Assembly (NCBI RefSeq): GCF_040115645.1
Contig: NC_089552.1
Span: 5,084,001-5,148,000, forward strand
Reading direction: 5' to 3'
Length of the DNA: 64,000 nt
Source: Euwallacea fornicatus
Lineage: Eukaryota; Arthropoda; Insecta; Coleoptera; Curculionidae
In this document: piece by piece, positions 1-12,298 of the stretch
Layout: every line of letters starts with the position of its first letter
Numbering within the stretch: position 1 is the stretch's first letter
Notes under the pieces: generated by a model
What the model was told of the DNA's origin: nothing
Seen by the model: the letters and a program-made list of their open reading frames with translations, nothing else
The model's database searches: none
Program-made: the position numbers and the translations under genes

Positions 1-201
1 TTTTTTATATACACCCTGTATAAATAAAAATATTTTTAAAAAGTACCTTGTAAGGTCCTACATACACCTCTAAAAGCAATTTTCGATCAAATTATTAATA
101 AGGATGTAATACCCCGAGGCGCTCTTGGTGCCCCACCCTGTATATATATCATAACCATTTATTTATTTTCTTCAATGTCATTAATTTGTATTATTATTTA
201 G

Positions 202-402
202 GTAGTACACGAATGCATCTTCAATGAGTTCAAACAAAACAACGGTAACATAGATGTAAACCAAACAGATGCTATCAAGAAACTCAACGATTTAGTGTCG
301 AAATTCGCCAACGGCTCCGGGTCTATGACGGAACTGATGCAGCAATACGTCGACATCTTGCTTGACATGATGCAGCAAAAAATTCATACGTCCAATATTT
401 GA
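202..402 (+). CDS. Terminal exon of an unrecognised gene (partial, enters from left edge)
   Basis: A 66-codon open stretch begins right after a TTATTATTTAG acceptor at 190-201 and ends with TGA at 400-402. Phase 0 gives a balanced, soluble, helical-looking sequence starting VVHECIFNEF and ending MMQQKIHTSNI, with normal coding composition against the AT-rich flanks. No known domain is recognised; the Met/Leu/Gln-rich end would suit an amphipathic helix. The rest of the gene lies left of the window. The long non-coding stretch after the stop with a polyadenylation signal supports this being the last exon. Function unknown. Confidence 0.7.
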   Translation, partial: VVHECIFNEFKQNNGNIDVNQTDAIKKLNDLVSKFANGSGSMTELMQQYVDILLDMMQQKIHTSNI

Positions 403-1810
403 TACCCCTTTTAAACTTTTATTATTACGCTTCAATGGGATTGTTCAGTTTAAAATTCCGCTCGTATTAACCTGAATCATCCAAATTGATTAAGAAGTTT
501 TGGGAGTAATATTTTAATACAAGAGCAGCTGGTATGCTCTAGGAAGTTTCGAAAGGGGACTGGAAGAAATCTAATACACTGTGATTTTACTTAACTAATG
601 TTGCAATGATTATTACTATTTAACTTTTAAATGTACTAATAGTGGTTGATGAGTCGACATTAGGGCGAATTTATTAAACACATTTACAACAATGTAGTGC
701 AACGTATTTTAGCTTTAAACACTTTTTATAGGTAACGGTTTTTGTAATATTGTAGGTATTATTCGAAGGGGCTTATTGAAAAGATCTTGTAATACAGAGA
801 TTTGCTATTACTAAAAAAATTAGCATCACAATAACACTATCTCATAGTGTTTCGATCAAATACTGGATGGCAAAAAATTCTCCAAAGTGGAATCCGTATT
901 TGCTCTTTGTCCAGAGAAATTTTACTTAGGCATGAATTTTGATTACCTTGTGAAGTTTTGATAGTTAGCTCCTCCTTAATGTTATGAAGTTTTCCTGACT
1001 TCAATTCCATTCCATTTTTACTAAATAATAATTATTGTGTTTGTAGTTAGGATGTAGATTTGTTAAATGTACTGATATATTAGTAATATTTTGTATTAAT
1101 GTGATAGTTGCCAAACGTTCCGATGCCCCTGTGCCCTAGGGGTGTCGTACTGATATCGTTTTTAATCGCGCCGAATAATAATTTGGGAGTTGTGCTCCCT
1201 GCGGTATTATTTGTGTATTTCGATATGTACAGGGTCCGGTAGGGGAATTATATTATATTTAGTTGGAATTCAGTTCTAACTGTTAATAATTTTCTTTCAG
1301 CATATTTTAGTGAAGATTTCGATACACTAATTCGATCTAACAGTGATTCAGATGAGTGTTTTAGTACTAATGGCGAATTTAAAGTTACACGTTTAATGCC
1401 ATAATGGAATTCTCGATATTTAAGCCAAACCATTTTGTAACCTCATAAAATACATATTACCTTTATTAGCATTATTGTTTTAAAACTAATTTTATATTAT
1501 TTCAGTAATTCCCTTTGTTGGTTTATCGATTATAATAATCATTAACCCTGATTATTTTAACGTGTTTAAGAGTATGTCAATTTTATGATAACACTTTAAA
1601 GCATGTATTTGTTATTTCAAACTTGTTGGAGCTAATGTGACCTACATTGACTATACTATAATAATTTCATTAGAAATTTATTCATGTTATAGTCACGGTA
1701 GGTTGATGCGTAGCTCTGCGAATTTTAAAAATTTGTATCTGTAGCCTTCCAGACTGGATTAATGTTAATTTTCTTAATCTAGTTTCAATAATAAAGTCTT
1801 ATTAATGAAT
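403..1810 (+). other. Probable long 3' UTR of the exon at 202-402
   Basis: No credible coding sequence is seen on either strand. An AATAAA signal at 1790-1795 lies about 1.4 kb after the stop codon and is the best polyadenylation candidate. The UTR extent is inferred, not shown. Confidence 0.4.
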
Positions 1811-3027
1811 ATTGTAATGGTATTTCTACACCATTAATCAACAATTTCTATATCCCTTTGTGCTTTCTAAAGAGAACGCCAAATTCTATGAGGAAACTAA
1901 CTTGTTCGCTTTGAGCGCGTACACAAATTTTGCCCATAATATTGGCGTAACTCAATTTATTTGCCCCAACTATCTACATTTCGGCATAGAGCCTCCGCCA
2001 AAAAATATACCTTGTCCTTTGAAAACCCATGTTGGTGCTAATAACAGCTATTCGAAAATTTTCCATATTCCGCAGCACTGTAATAACTGAAGTCGGATGA
2101 TGTACATTCGATTCGAGCCACCCGGAATATACCATACAGCTTTCACCGTCTGAGTTTCACTTTTCCGCAGTAACAATGTTTTCTGTTGTCTCAACGGAGA
2201 TTCCGGCCTTCTTTAAAAACATAAAGGTAAGGAAGAGTGAGGATTTGTGGTAGATTTATTGGAAAAATTTGTAACATTGGTGCTGAAATTAACATTAAGG
2301 AAGCTCACAGCAGGCATTTCAATAAAATAGTTCACACAACACGACATCGACACCATTCGTAAGTCGTTAATTTTTCTTATTTCACATTTTATCGAATGGC
2401 AAAAGACAATCCTGTTTCATCAATAAATAATTTCATTGGACGACGATGCCATGCTACGATTACTACGATTTTCTAAGAGCACTAGCGTCTAATAGACTTC
2501 ACTGATGTATCTTTGACGCTAGTCCAGTGGCGGTTCGTAAAGTGATTGGATTTTATAGGATTTATCTTTCAGTGTCGAAATCGATGCCAAACCTGAATCC
2601 AACTTTGAGTGCATAAATCCAAATTTAAACTGTGAACTAAACAATATTTGATGTCCATTTGTTAAATGGATCGCGAGCCATAACAAATTGATATTTTTTA
2701 AATAATCTTTTTGAAATACGCAGAAATGTGAAACGAAAAATGAAAGGTTCTATTGCGACACTTTTACCGAGCTTTCATTTCTGCGCGGATTTAATGACCT
2801 TATTGTATAAAATAATATTCCATTCTTTCATAAGCCAATTTAATACTTACTTATTAACTGCTAGCTACGACCTTCCCTATAGCAGTAAAAGATCTTTTTC
2901 AGTGAAACAATCACAGTAACATTAAATACAGACAGGTAGATGCCTACATAAACCATTTAAATTAAAAAAATGGTAATAATAACGTATGTACAACTTAATG
3001 ATCAATAATTAGAAATCAGTAACAATT
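1811..3027. other. Intergenic; likely contains the bsh 3' UTR
   Basis: An AATAAA signal on the minus strand (TTTATT at 2255-2260) could end the bsh transcript about 770 bases after its stop codon. A 76-codon open frame at 1860-2090 (+) has no recognisable similarity or clear splice context and is not called. Confidence 0.35.
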
Positions 3028-6000
3028 CTACGTGCCTTTAAACGAATAGCCAATGATGTGCTTGCTAGCATCCCCAACGATGTCGATGTCGCTTTCGCAG
3101 TCGCTCACATCAGAATTAGTACTCAGAGGACTACTTGGTAGCTGTTCAGAAATTCCTGTCATCGAAGACATATCTTGACAACCATGACCTGTAACAAGTA
3201 TACCTTTGCTATTTTAGTTCATTAGAAATCTGGAATGACCATAAAAAGCAGCAGATGCTTTTCCATACATCAATGACAGTGATACTAGCTGAGTATAAAA
3301 TTTGACGCGCAACTTAGGTTAGAAACTCGTGTCAATGAAATTAATGATTATTCAGGGTGGTTCTTAAATATACGGCACCAATGCAGCGGGTTATTCTTTC
3401 ATTACGTGAAATTTCTGGTCAAAAAACTACGCTGCACCGACAAGCTTAACAACCTCCCCACTCATGATATTTTATACACACATAACATATACACTAACGA
3501 AATTAACATATTCCCTGACAACACTTACATCTCATGACATATACGGGAGCGGGAACACTAAGCGCTTCCTAAAACTCTTTGTGTGGATCAAAGGACCTTT
3601 GAATCTTAGGAAACTCTTTGGACTAAAAAAATGCTAAAATTTCCGCCTTTTTTTCTTTGACTCAAATTTAAGGCAATTTCTAGAGATTTTAGCAGAAATA
3701 TGATAGATAGACAACCTATAGAAATAACTAAAAAAAAATTTATGGATCTTAATGCATTACGATATGTCTAACCGGAAATTTACAATATGTGATTTCAGAT
3801 CTAAATCTCCATAATTTTCTCAAGTTGCATATTTACAGCTTTCACCCCTTTACGCTGTAATATGCGGGACAACATCCAGTGTAAGATACCTAAGGATATT
3901 AATTTTTCGGTTAAAAAGACCAACTGTGCAAGAACAAAAATTTCGCCAGCTTTCGAAACTGCTCACAATTTCCCTGTTTGACCGACTGCAGTGCTCATCT
4001 ATCCAGGTTTAAAGGCTCCCGGATTCTCTTGATTCTCCAAGTTTCGCTGCGATTAATCGATAGTTGCGACTTGGAAGGTACAAATCTGAGGAAATAAATT
4101 TACGTGCTTTTAAATTCCCACTCCAAGCTGCTGCGACCCCTCCATCCGTTCACACAGACAACGCGAAAGAGCCCAAACGTTTCTCTTTCGCATGAGCTCC
4201 CGCAATGTCTCGCAGCCCAGACAGAATGGAAATTATTTCCTATAATTGTAGGTAAAGAAACATGTCAATTTTAGACGTTTTTAACTCAACGTCAAACAAG
4301 AAGGGGATATACTGACCATGTTGATGATCGACATTAAAGTTCTGGAAAACGGTTTTTTAGTTCCGTTTTCTTAAAAAATTGACGGTCAGTTAATAGCGTG
4401 GCGCTATTAAGTTAATAGCGTAACATTATTAAGTTAATAGGTAATAGCGCAAGCACGCTATTAACTTAATAGGTTATAGCGTAATTGGGCTGCTATTAAC
4501 TGCGGCCTTGAAATAAATGGAATGGAGAAACTTTGTGGTTTTTAGACTAGCCCAGGAGAAAATTTTCATGCTACATGAAAAATGGTCCGAATCGAGCAGA
4601 GAAGCTGAAAATGTAGAAATACCGAAAAATATTGATTCGCCAAATTTTACTAGTCGACTTGCTCGAGGCAAGAATCGTGTATTCCCATCTATTAAAGTTC
4701 TTAAAACTCTTCATTAACGAACGCATTAACATCGGCATTATCTAAAACCCGAACCACCCTGAACGTTAAAAAAGAAATCGTCAATTCACCCCAACGTTTT
4801 AGGGGCCAATCAAGAGGCAAATTAACGAAGTCTCTGAACTCGGCAAATTTCTTGGCGTGACTCTGGACCATCTTAAACATCAATTAAGGCATCTTTGGAA
4901 CTAAACTGCCGACTTACTAAGATGGCGGACGGGGTTGTTTGGCTAATTTGGTTACCCGAATTAAGCGTCGAGAAATGTAGGGTCGATTTGAAGAAGGAAA
5001 AAGCTCTGCGTTTGGAGGAACTTTCAGTCCTTCTATTATTAACAGAACTGTTAAAAGAATTGGAGACCCATAATACCCCGATTGGACCTATTCCCACAAA
5101 CAATTAGAAAACAAACACCCGCTTAATTGGGGAATAAACGTCAGACCGACGAGTTGCCGAAGGTCCGCTTTAGTCCCTATAAGACCATTTTAATAGAATC
5201 CCTAGGGACTTGTTAGATATGGGAATCGGGGGCGATTGCCAGGGATTCGATTGCACTTTTTAAGCTGATTTTAGATAGGTGATTTCATCAGAGATTTCGG
5301 CAATTTCAGCAAACGAACTCAACGCAAAAGCAAACTACAGAGAGTAAACCAAGAATTTAAAAAACGCGTTTAAGGGCTCCTATTAAAAGGCATTTTAATT
5401 TAATTCAGGATAATGTAAAATAACTTCTAATGAAAATCTTTTGCTACACGACATCTAAGATTTATATTAAATAAACAAAACTGAAAATTAATTATTTTAC
5501 ACTAGGAATGGGCAGCATGTACCAAATTAAGTGCCCACCATTGTTAATTTTGTTATTAGTAGAGATAGAACTCTAATTTAAATTGTAAGAAGGTATTTTT
5601 TCTTGAGCTGGTTGTGACGATGATACTAGAAAAACAATTGAACATCTCATTGTAAAGATACTTAAAACATTTTTTTTAATGGAACACGGTGTATATTTAT
5701 AAACGAAATTAAAACTAGTTTGATTTTATACAAAAAACTTCAGCAACTTTTTTTTTATTTATATTTTTTCAGATATTAAGCCATTTTTATTTCTAATTAT
5801 ACAAACCGATTTCAATAAAATAAAATTTAAAAAAGATACAGATATTTAAAGCAGGTCCTTGATTAGATTTGGTTCGAGGCTGAAATACTCGTCCCTTGTG
5901 TAAGACTACTAACAAATAACTTAATCAATACAGGGTGTTCGGAAATTACATCGAATTATTTTGAGTGATGGCTCTAAAGACTAAAATTACTTAAAAAATT

Positions 6001-9000
6001 CTTATAAACATATCCTAAAATTTGCTTTTTAAAGGCACTAGTAAATTTTAAAGGGGGAACTCAGAACATAGATTTTTTGCACTATTTTCGAAACGAATTA
6101 GAAGATACATTGAGATGAACATAGGCCATTTTTGTGGTAAATCCTTAATAATATTAGTTTTATTATTGCTGGTTAATAAAAAAAATCTACTGTAAGGATG
6201 CCTACTATGTTTCTTAAGATACATTTCGATTTGCTTGTAATCGTGTACCTGTTTAAAGTAATTTTTCTGAAAAACGGTCTATCCTAACAAACTGAAATAA
6301 GAGGACTTCTTCTACTTAAAAATATTTGCTATTCAATTTGCAATTTGATTTCGAAAGTACGTAAAAAATAATAGTAAAATAATAAAAACTCTAAAGAATG
6401 TCGCAAATAAAAAAAGTTACCACAATATTTACGTAGAACATTCTGTATGAGTGTGTGTGTAACCTTTATTGAGATATTTATTTTCTAATAAGTAAATAGA
6501 TTATCTCTTTTATTATCAACGTTTTTGCAAAGATAAATTAAGTTAAACCTTAATATCTTCACATAAGGACTCTCTGGTGTCGTTCTATACCAGTAATTAT
6601 GAAATTCCCCGTGTATCGTCAGCTACTTTCATTTTACAAAATGAAAACCGTATTCACACATTTAAGAATCAACGGGACACTATAGCTCAACTCAAATATC
6701 TGACAACAAATTGGGCTTGTTACATCAGGCAGAAAGAGGCTCTTAAAATGATGTCCCTCAACGTACGATTGATACCTATTTACATTTCAATTATTAGTTC
6801 AACTTACCCCCATTATTCCTGCATTTGTCCCCATTATCTAGCTTCTTTAAAATGCCATTAGTTTTTTCTTCCTGTTGTTTCCTCATCTGCTTTTTATGTT
6901 TCATCCTCCTGTTCTGAAACCAGGTTTTCACTTGGGTCTCGCTTAAACTAAGGGCATTAGCTAGCTCAACTCTCTCAGGAGTAGAAAGGTAGCGTTGGGA
7001 TGAGAATCTTTTTTCGAGACCTATAACAATCAAATAATAATCAAATAAATTAATTTTTAATTTTTTTTAGAAAAACAGTAAACTGATATAAAACCTTATA
7101 GGGATCGTTTAGAAGTTAGCGAATTTTGAATCAATTTGTTGCAACGCAGCTAAACCATTTTGGGATATAACTGTAAAGTCGCGTAAAACAGATAGGATTG
7201 ACGATAAATATCCTTACAGGTAATTGATTGGTAAACTAATATTCTTCATGAAATAACTTTAGAGGAATCAGGAAAACTCGTGATGGAGTTTTAGGGTGGA
7301 AAAAATCCCCGAGAACCTTCCCCGAGTACGTTCCCCGAATCCTCAAAGAAGAAGGTGCCTTTTCAAAGTTTCCCTGTCACAAGAGGAACAAAAAACTAAA
7401 GTACTTAATGGTACTCACAACACCTAATTTGGGTTACATTATAAATTATTTGAAGTAAATTCAATTCGTGTAAGTATTTATGAGTCTCAGCATGTAGAGG
7501 TAAAAAGAATTTTATGGCATTTAAAGCATATAAAAGATTATTGCTTAATATTTTGTAAAAAGGACAAAGATTTGTACTGTTTCGTAAATGCTGATTGGCC
7601 AGAAGATTTAATAGATGTTGGAAAAAGCACAACTCTGATAGCTCTTTGGAAGTCAAAATTGATTGCAAAAAAGCCAGAAGGCGTAAAATTAATGTGAATA
7701 TGTTTTGAAATGTCAAGCACAACACGTCACAACACTTGATATGAACACTAATGTCATCGTTATGTCAAAAAAGTACAAATAGGGGGCGTTGTAATCGGAA
7801 TGATGCCGCTAACCAAAATGTTAAAAAATATACAGGAGGATCCATTTAAAATTTAAACCTTGTTGTTATATGCGAATTAATCAGAAGTACCAAAAAATGG
7901 AGAGCTAATTCTCTTAATGCATTTTAATGTCACATAACAAAAAGTTATGAGAGCGAACTACGTCTCAGAGAAATTCGGTATGTTCATTTGTTTAGTTACT
8001 ACGCTTTTGATTTTTTTTCTGATATCGCCAATGAAGCAGAAACATTTCTGCTTTTATATCACTTCACATAACTAAATATTGTTTCTTCTGGTATGAAAAA
8101 AAAATTTATTATTTTTTCTAATTGGTTGTTTGTGTAGTTTTAGGCAATAATTTGTAATTTGTACAGGTCCTTTTTTACATTTTTTTTAATACTTTACCGG
8201 TAAGCTGCGGATCACTGAATACCGTTCTCGCTTTTCTTCTTCTGCAATGTTTGAGAGCGTTTAAAGATATTTCACTGGCTGAACTTCCAAAAAGCGTGGG
8301 ATGGAACGGAAGCCCCGCTGAAAAAAAAATCAATCTGTAGTTTTTTCTAAAATTCTCCTACGGTAACCGTAAGAGATAGGAAATTGGGTAAATTTGCTCA
8401 ATCGTTTAAATACTATACAAGGTGTTTCCTAACTACGTGTAAAAAATTTAAAAGCGTAATCCTCGACTGATTTTGAGTCAAAAATGTCTAATAAACATAT
8501 GTCCGCAAATGTCTTGTTTCCAAGATACAGGGTGTTGACTGAAAGATGTTGAAAAAGGTTTTAAAGGTTTCTAAAGGTTTGGTGGTATTTACTAACTTGT
8601 TTATTGTTGGTTCTTTTTTGCTACTTCCACTACTATCAACAAGATAGTCAGTGTTATTTTGGTGTTTTACTCTCTAAAGTGAAAGAATTTAGTTCTGTGT
8701 CCCAAAAATCAGATTATACCTCAGTTTTGAAAATTTTTCAAATGCCTAATTACATTAATCAAGAAATGGCCAATATGGATTTTGTTTACGTCCTTGCTGA
8801 TGGTAAGTGTTTTTCAAAAATTCAAACACCAAAATTAAGTCATTTTGGAAATAAAATATCTTTTTCTTGTCTCATTTCAACACCCTGTATCTTGGAAACA
8901 AGGCATTTGCGAACATATGTTTATTAGACATTTTTGACTCAAAAACAGTCGAGGATTACGCTTTCAAATTTTTTACACGTAATTAGGAAACACCCTGTAT

Positions 9001-10763
9001 AGAATACTTTGAAAAGAAATTTGTGCTTCTGTGTGTTCTACGGAAAGGGGCTTATCGCTTTTCTGTAAAAAAATTGTGGTAATGCATTTGCGACAAGTGA
9101 ATGGCAAGTTCCGAAAATCTTATGAGCTCCACTTCTAATTTTTCAAAAAAAGCCTTTCGACTCTATATCGGGTGCAGAAATAATGAAGGTCACCGAGTGT
9201 ATTTCGGAAAGCATTCAGCATTCTTGGTTGAAAAATTGACAATCACTGGACCAAAAAACGATATAAATTTAGCCGAATCATGTCTTCCTAAATCATTCCA
9301 ATTTTGTTTTTGATATAAAAAAAATATTGCAATTTAAAAAACGTTTTTTGTAGTGACAGGGCATGTTGTTCCAAGTAATACTAAACATCTACTTCTTTTG
9401 TAAAATTTAAAAAAGCCTTTGAAAAATATCACTTGATGCAAAACAGAAAACATGAATTGTGGAATGAAATTTATATTTTTGTATTTTATTTTTTTATTAC
9501 ATAACTTTCTTAAAAAAATTTAGAAATCCAGTTCGTACGGTCTATCTACATATTAAATAAAAGCTCGACATTTTACACCCTGTATTATATCACAAACATT
9601 TAATTTTTTTATGTTGACCGCTGCAATCAGTATTGTATAAAGTATCACTTTTCGCTCTGCTCGGGTAACAGTTATTTACATTATAACCAATGGAAGTGAC
9701 TCTTAACGTAAATATTATTTATAAAAAAATAAGCGCTATAATGTATTAATGGACACATTCGTCAGAGTAGACAAGAGAAACGACAGCGAGAGCAAATTTA
9801 ATGAAAAACTGAAGTTTCTTAGGGACAAATAGATCATAAATGTGTCAAAGCAAATACCAGAGTGCTAAGTTTCACGCTTTACTTTGTTACATCGTACCGA
9901 TGATTAATAAAAAAAATGTCTAAATAGGACTAATGTATGACTAACAGTTGTGCATTGCATATTTGATTTTCGTTAAAAAATAATTAAATCCCAAATTATA
10001 TCGGCAGGTGGCTCGACCTCACCAAATAGCAGAAAATTCTATTCTCCTTACTCGTGGAACAATATACCACTTTAATGTGTACTAGGCTAGGCACCTGATT
10101 CGGCAAGAAATTCATGTTCAGTTGTAAATTAGTTTGTTTAAATAAAATGAAGTCTATTTTAGGTATAGGGTAATTAAAAAAATGAGTTTGAAAAAATATA
10201 TTCTGTAATTTTTCAAGAAACTAACAAAAATTCTCCAGAATTGGCCAAAAAATATACTAAATGCGAGCTCTCATAAACTTCTCCTTACCTTGGGTCAAAA
10301 AGTAAGGGTCGCCCATATTCTTATACGGCGTCCCCAGGTAAGCTCCCAAAGCACCCATAACCTGAATATATCCATTCTCGGGTGCTTGAAATCCCTGCAT
10401 GGCTGCCTGTCCCAAATTCCCTTGGAAGTACCCATGAGGTGATATGAACTCCTTATTGCTCGCTGTAGTATTACTGCTCCCATATGAGGACATTTCTTCA
10501 TTTTTCCTGCAGAATTCCTGATTGATTTTTGATGGAGTGTGAAACGCTCGGCTTTGTCCCGAATATTCCATAGATCTCGATGGCGTCATTTTTACAGAGG
10601 TGTTATTATTGTTATTGGGTACATGCGATTGGAAATTTGTGAATAAAGTTGTGTTGTTAGGCTCATCCCCGTTCTTTTGCCTATAGAGAATGTCCTCGAT
10701 TAGAAAACTGGTTCTGTTTTGAGTTAAACTGGTCGAGTCCTGATTATATTCCTTGCGACTCAT
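3028..10763 (-). CDS. bsh: Brain-specific homeobox transcription factor (Bsh/BSX)
   Basis: Homeodomain transcription factor needed for neuronal identity in insects. Four minus-strand exons join in phase: 10763-10289 (start ATG at 10763), 8317-8198, 7020-6808 and 3188-3028 (TAG at 3028-3030), giving 322 residues. The N-terminus carries an FLIEDIL motif (residues 20-26) typical of the BSX class. The homeodomain runs from about residue 185 to 244, starting RRKARTVF and containing the helix-3 core VKTWFQNRRMKHKK with Gln at position 50. It is split by an intron in the Gly codon of the LTGLEKRF segment. Exon 3 ends at a strong GTAAGT donor at 6807, so the apparent in-frame stop at 6794 is intronic. 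Exon 4 adds an acidic tail with SDCESDIDIVGD. Introns hold a copia remnant and fold-back elements. Confidence 0.95.
4389..4503. repeat. Cluster of hairpin-forming GTTAATAGCG repeats
   Basis: Within about 115 bases the unit TTAATAGCG or its complement CGCTATTAA recurs in both orientations, for example TTAATAGCG-TGG-CGCTATTAA near 4391-4411 and a longer arm pair around 4432-4475. Nested cruciforms are possible. It lies in the last bsh intron and has no coding content. Confidence 0.75.
5931..6445. mobile_element. Possible small TA-flanked transposon remnant
   Basis: The left end reads TA-CAGGGTGTTC and the right end reads GAACATTCTG-TA, a short inverted match flanked by TA. Internal sequence is AT-rich and non-coding and the arms diverge quickly, so the pairing is uncertain. 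It lies in the last bsh intron. Confidence 0.35.
7444..7716 (+). mobile_element. Copia-type retrotransposon remnant (RNase H region)
   Basis: The plus strand reads as a degraded copia polyprotein end: VKRILWHLKHIKDYCLIFCK, then a VNADW motif equivalent to the conserved VDADWAGD of copia RNase H, then KSTT. The frame continues about 90 codons and no LTRs were seen. It lies in the bsh intron between exons 2 and 3, antisense to the host gene. Confidence 0.6.
8418..8997. mobile_element. Internally deleted DD41D-type element with ~120 bp terminal inverted repeats
   Basis: TA-flanked element (TA at 8416-8417 and 8998-8999). The left arm, about 8418-8541, is matched in reverse by 8880-8997. The centre encodes the start of a transposase-like N-terminus (MPNYINQEMANMDFVYVLAD, near 8743), resembling the N-terminal helix-turn-helix region of Tc1/mariner relatives, then stops making sense. 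All catalytic sequence is missing. Located in bsh intron 1. Confidence 0.8.
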
Positions 10764-11311
10764 TTTTTCAATATTCGTTTTTTTTTTTTTTTAATCACTG
10801 AACTTCACCCATTCAAACGTCTGCACACGAAATGATTCCACATAAATATTCTTAAATTATCACCTTCAAAAATAATTTTTTTCTTCAAAATGTTGGCGAT
10901 CACAATAATTTATTGTTAAGATGAACGTAGCGTGACGTAGCTGCTACGAAGTCGCTTGAAACAAACGTCAAACGCTAACTGGCCAATATTTGCCCGAAGC
11001 CAACTATGATCGCGTGAGTTACCGCCCCATTTTCCAGTTTGCTACCCTTAAATCGGGGAAGTAAGTTTCGAGTTTCTGCGTGCATGGGGATGATTGTGTT
11101 CCGATTTTGTCGTTTTGGGGTGGATTATTAAGGTTGATGTCGGGATGGCACGAGCCGGAGCAGGATAATGAAATGAAAGTAGGTGGGAGGACGAATAAGG
11201 GAGAGAAAGACAGGTTGATAAGCTATGTCTAGTTATTTCGGATACGGCTCCTGTATGATGCGATGACTGATTATTCTAAATGGAATTATGATTTATTTTC
11301 TTTTGGTTCTA
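10764..11311 (-). promoter_or_regulatory. bsh 5' flank / putative promoter region
   Basis: The sequence directly upstream of the bsh start codon is AT-rich with a long T run, then becomes GC-richer (10920-11060) with CTACGTCACGCTACG and CCAAT-type motifs on one strand or the other. No TATA or initiator was fixed with certainty. Regulatory role is inferred from position. Confidence 0.35.
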
Positions 11312-12298
11312 CAGGGTATCTCTAAAAGGTGTGTACAAAATTCTACCTCAAATTTCTGAGACTAAAACTTGACGATTTAACTCAATTTACCTTCATACAA
11401 AAATGGACGGTTTTCCAAATATAGGACGTGAAAGTGAAAATAAAAAAACCTTTTTTTAAATTGTTTTGTTTATAGTAGTACTATATGAACAAAATGTCAC
11501 ATCGGGGGTTTACAGAGGCGCGAAATCAGAACCCGTTTACATTTCTGATGCACATTGTAGAGAGCGCTGTTATCTCTGGTAAAATCTCTTTAAAGGGGCA
11601 TAACTTTTTTACCACCCAGTACAAAATTTATTTATATCTAAATTTGTGTTTTTCTTCGTGTTCCATGAAAAAAATTTCTTAGTGCAAGTCCCTATGGGTA
11701 CTCCTTTTTGAGATATTTGAAGTTTAAAATTTGCACTTCTTCTCGAAAAATAACTTTAAAGTCTTAAAAATAACTTTCGTACTTATTTGATTGTACCAAT
11801 ATTTTATTATTTATTTTGCTGAACTATACAAATGTACTTTAAAGTGAGTTTTCATGAAATACAGTGATTTTTAAACTTCAAATATCTCACAATGAAATGC
11901 CCATCGAGACTTGTACCAAAATACTTTTTTTCATAAAGCATGAAGGAAAACAGTAATTTAGTTATAAATAGATTTTATACCCGGTGTTAAAAAGTTATGC
12001 CGCTTGAAATAGACGTCACCTAGCGCTGACAGCGCCCTTTACAATTTGCATCGGAAATATAAACGAGTTCTGATTTCTTGCCGTAAAAACCCCCCCGATT
12101 TCATATTTTGTTCAGATATCATGTCGGACAGATACAAACGAGGTAATTAATTTTTGTCTATTTTTTAGACGTTCACTTTAACGTCCTGTATTTTGCAAAT
12201 CCTTCACTTTTGAATTAAAGTAAATTAGGTTAAATAATCATGTTTTCTCCTCAGAAATCTGTGGAAGAATTTTCTACAGACCTTTTAGAGACACCCTG
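11312..12298. mobile_element. ~1 kb near-complete palindrome (fold-back transposon)
   Basis: TA-flanked element beginning CAGGGTATCTCTAAAAGG and ending with the inverse CCTTTTAGAGACACCCTG. Inverted homology continues inward: 11485-11600 matches the reverse of about 12000-12125, and 11690-11740 matches the reverse of 11870-11925, leaving only a short centre near 11805. No transposase remains. The arms differ by scattered substitutions, so it is not a recent duplication. Confidence 0.88.

Noticed and set aside
1..150. ACACCCTGTATA and CCACCCTGTATATATA near the left edge
   Set aside because: They look like right-hand ends of TA-CAGGGTG elements, but the left ends are outside the window or not found, so no element was drawn.
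1860..2090. 76-codon plus-strand open frame
   Set aside because: No recognisable similarity, no splice context, and it lies between two likely 3' UTRs.
4700..5107. Open frames on both strands; a FLGVTLDH-like phrase on the plus strand hinting at a non-LTR reverse transcriptase
   Set aside because: Too short, with in-frame stops and no conserved catalytic block; similarity could be chance.
6794..6807. In-frame end of the bsh homeobox exon at 6794
   Set aside because: A consensus GTAAGT donor at 6807 joins in exact phase to an exon at 3188, so the 6794 stop is intronic.
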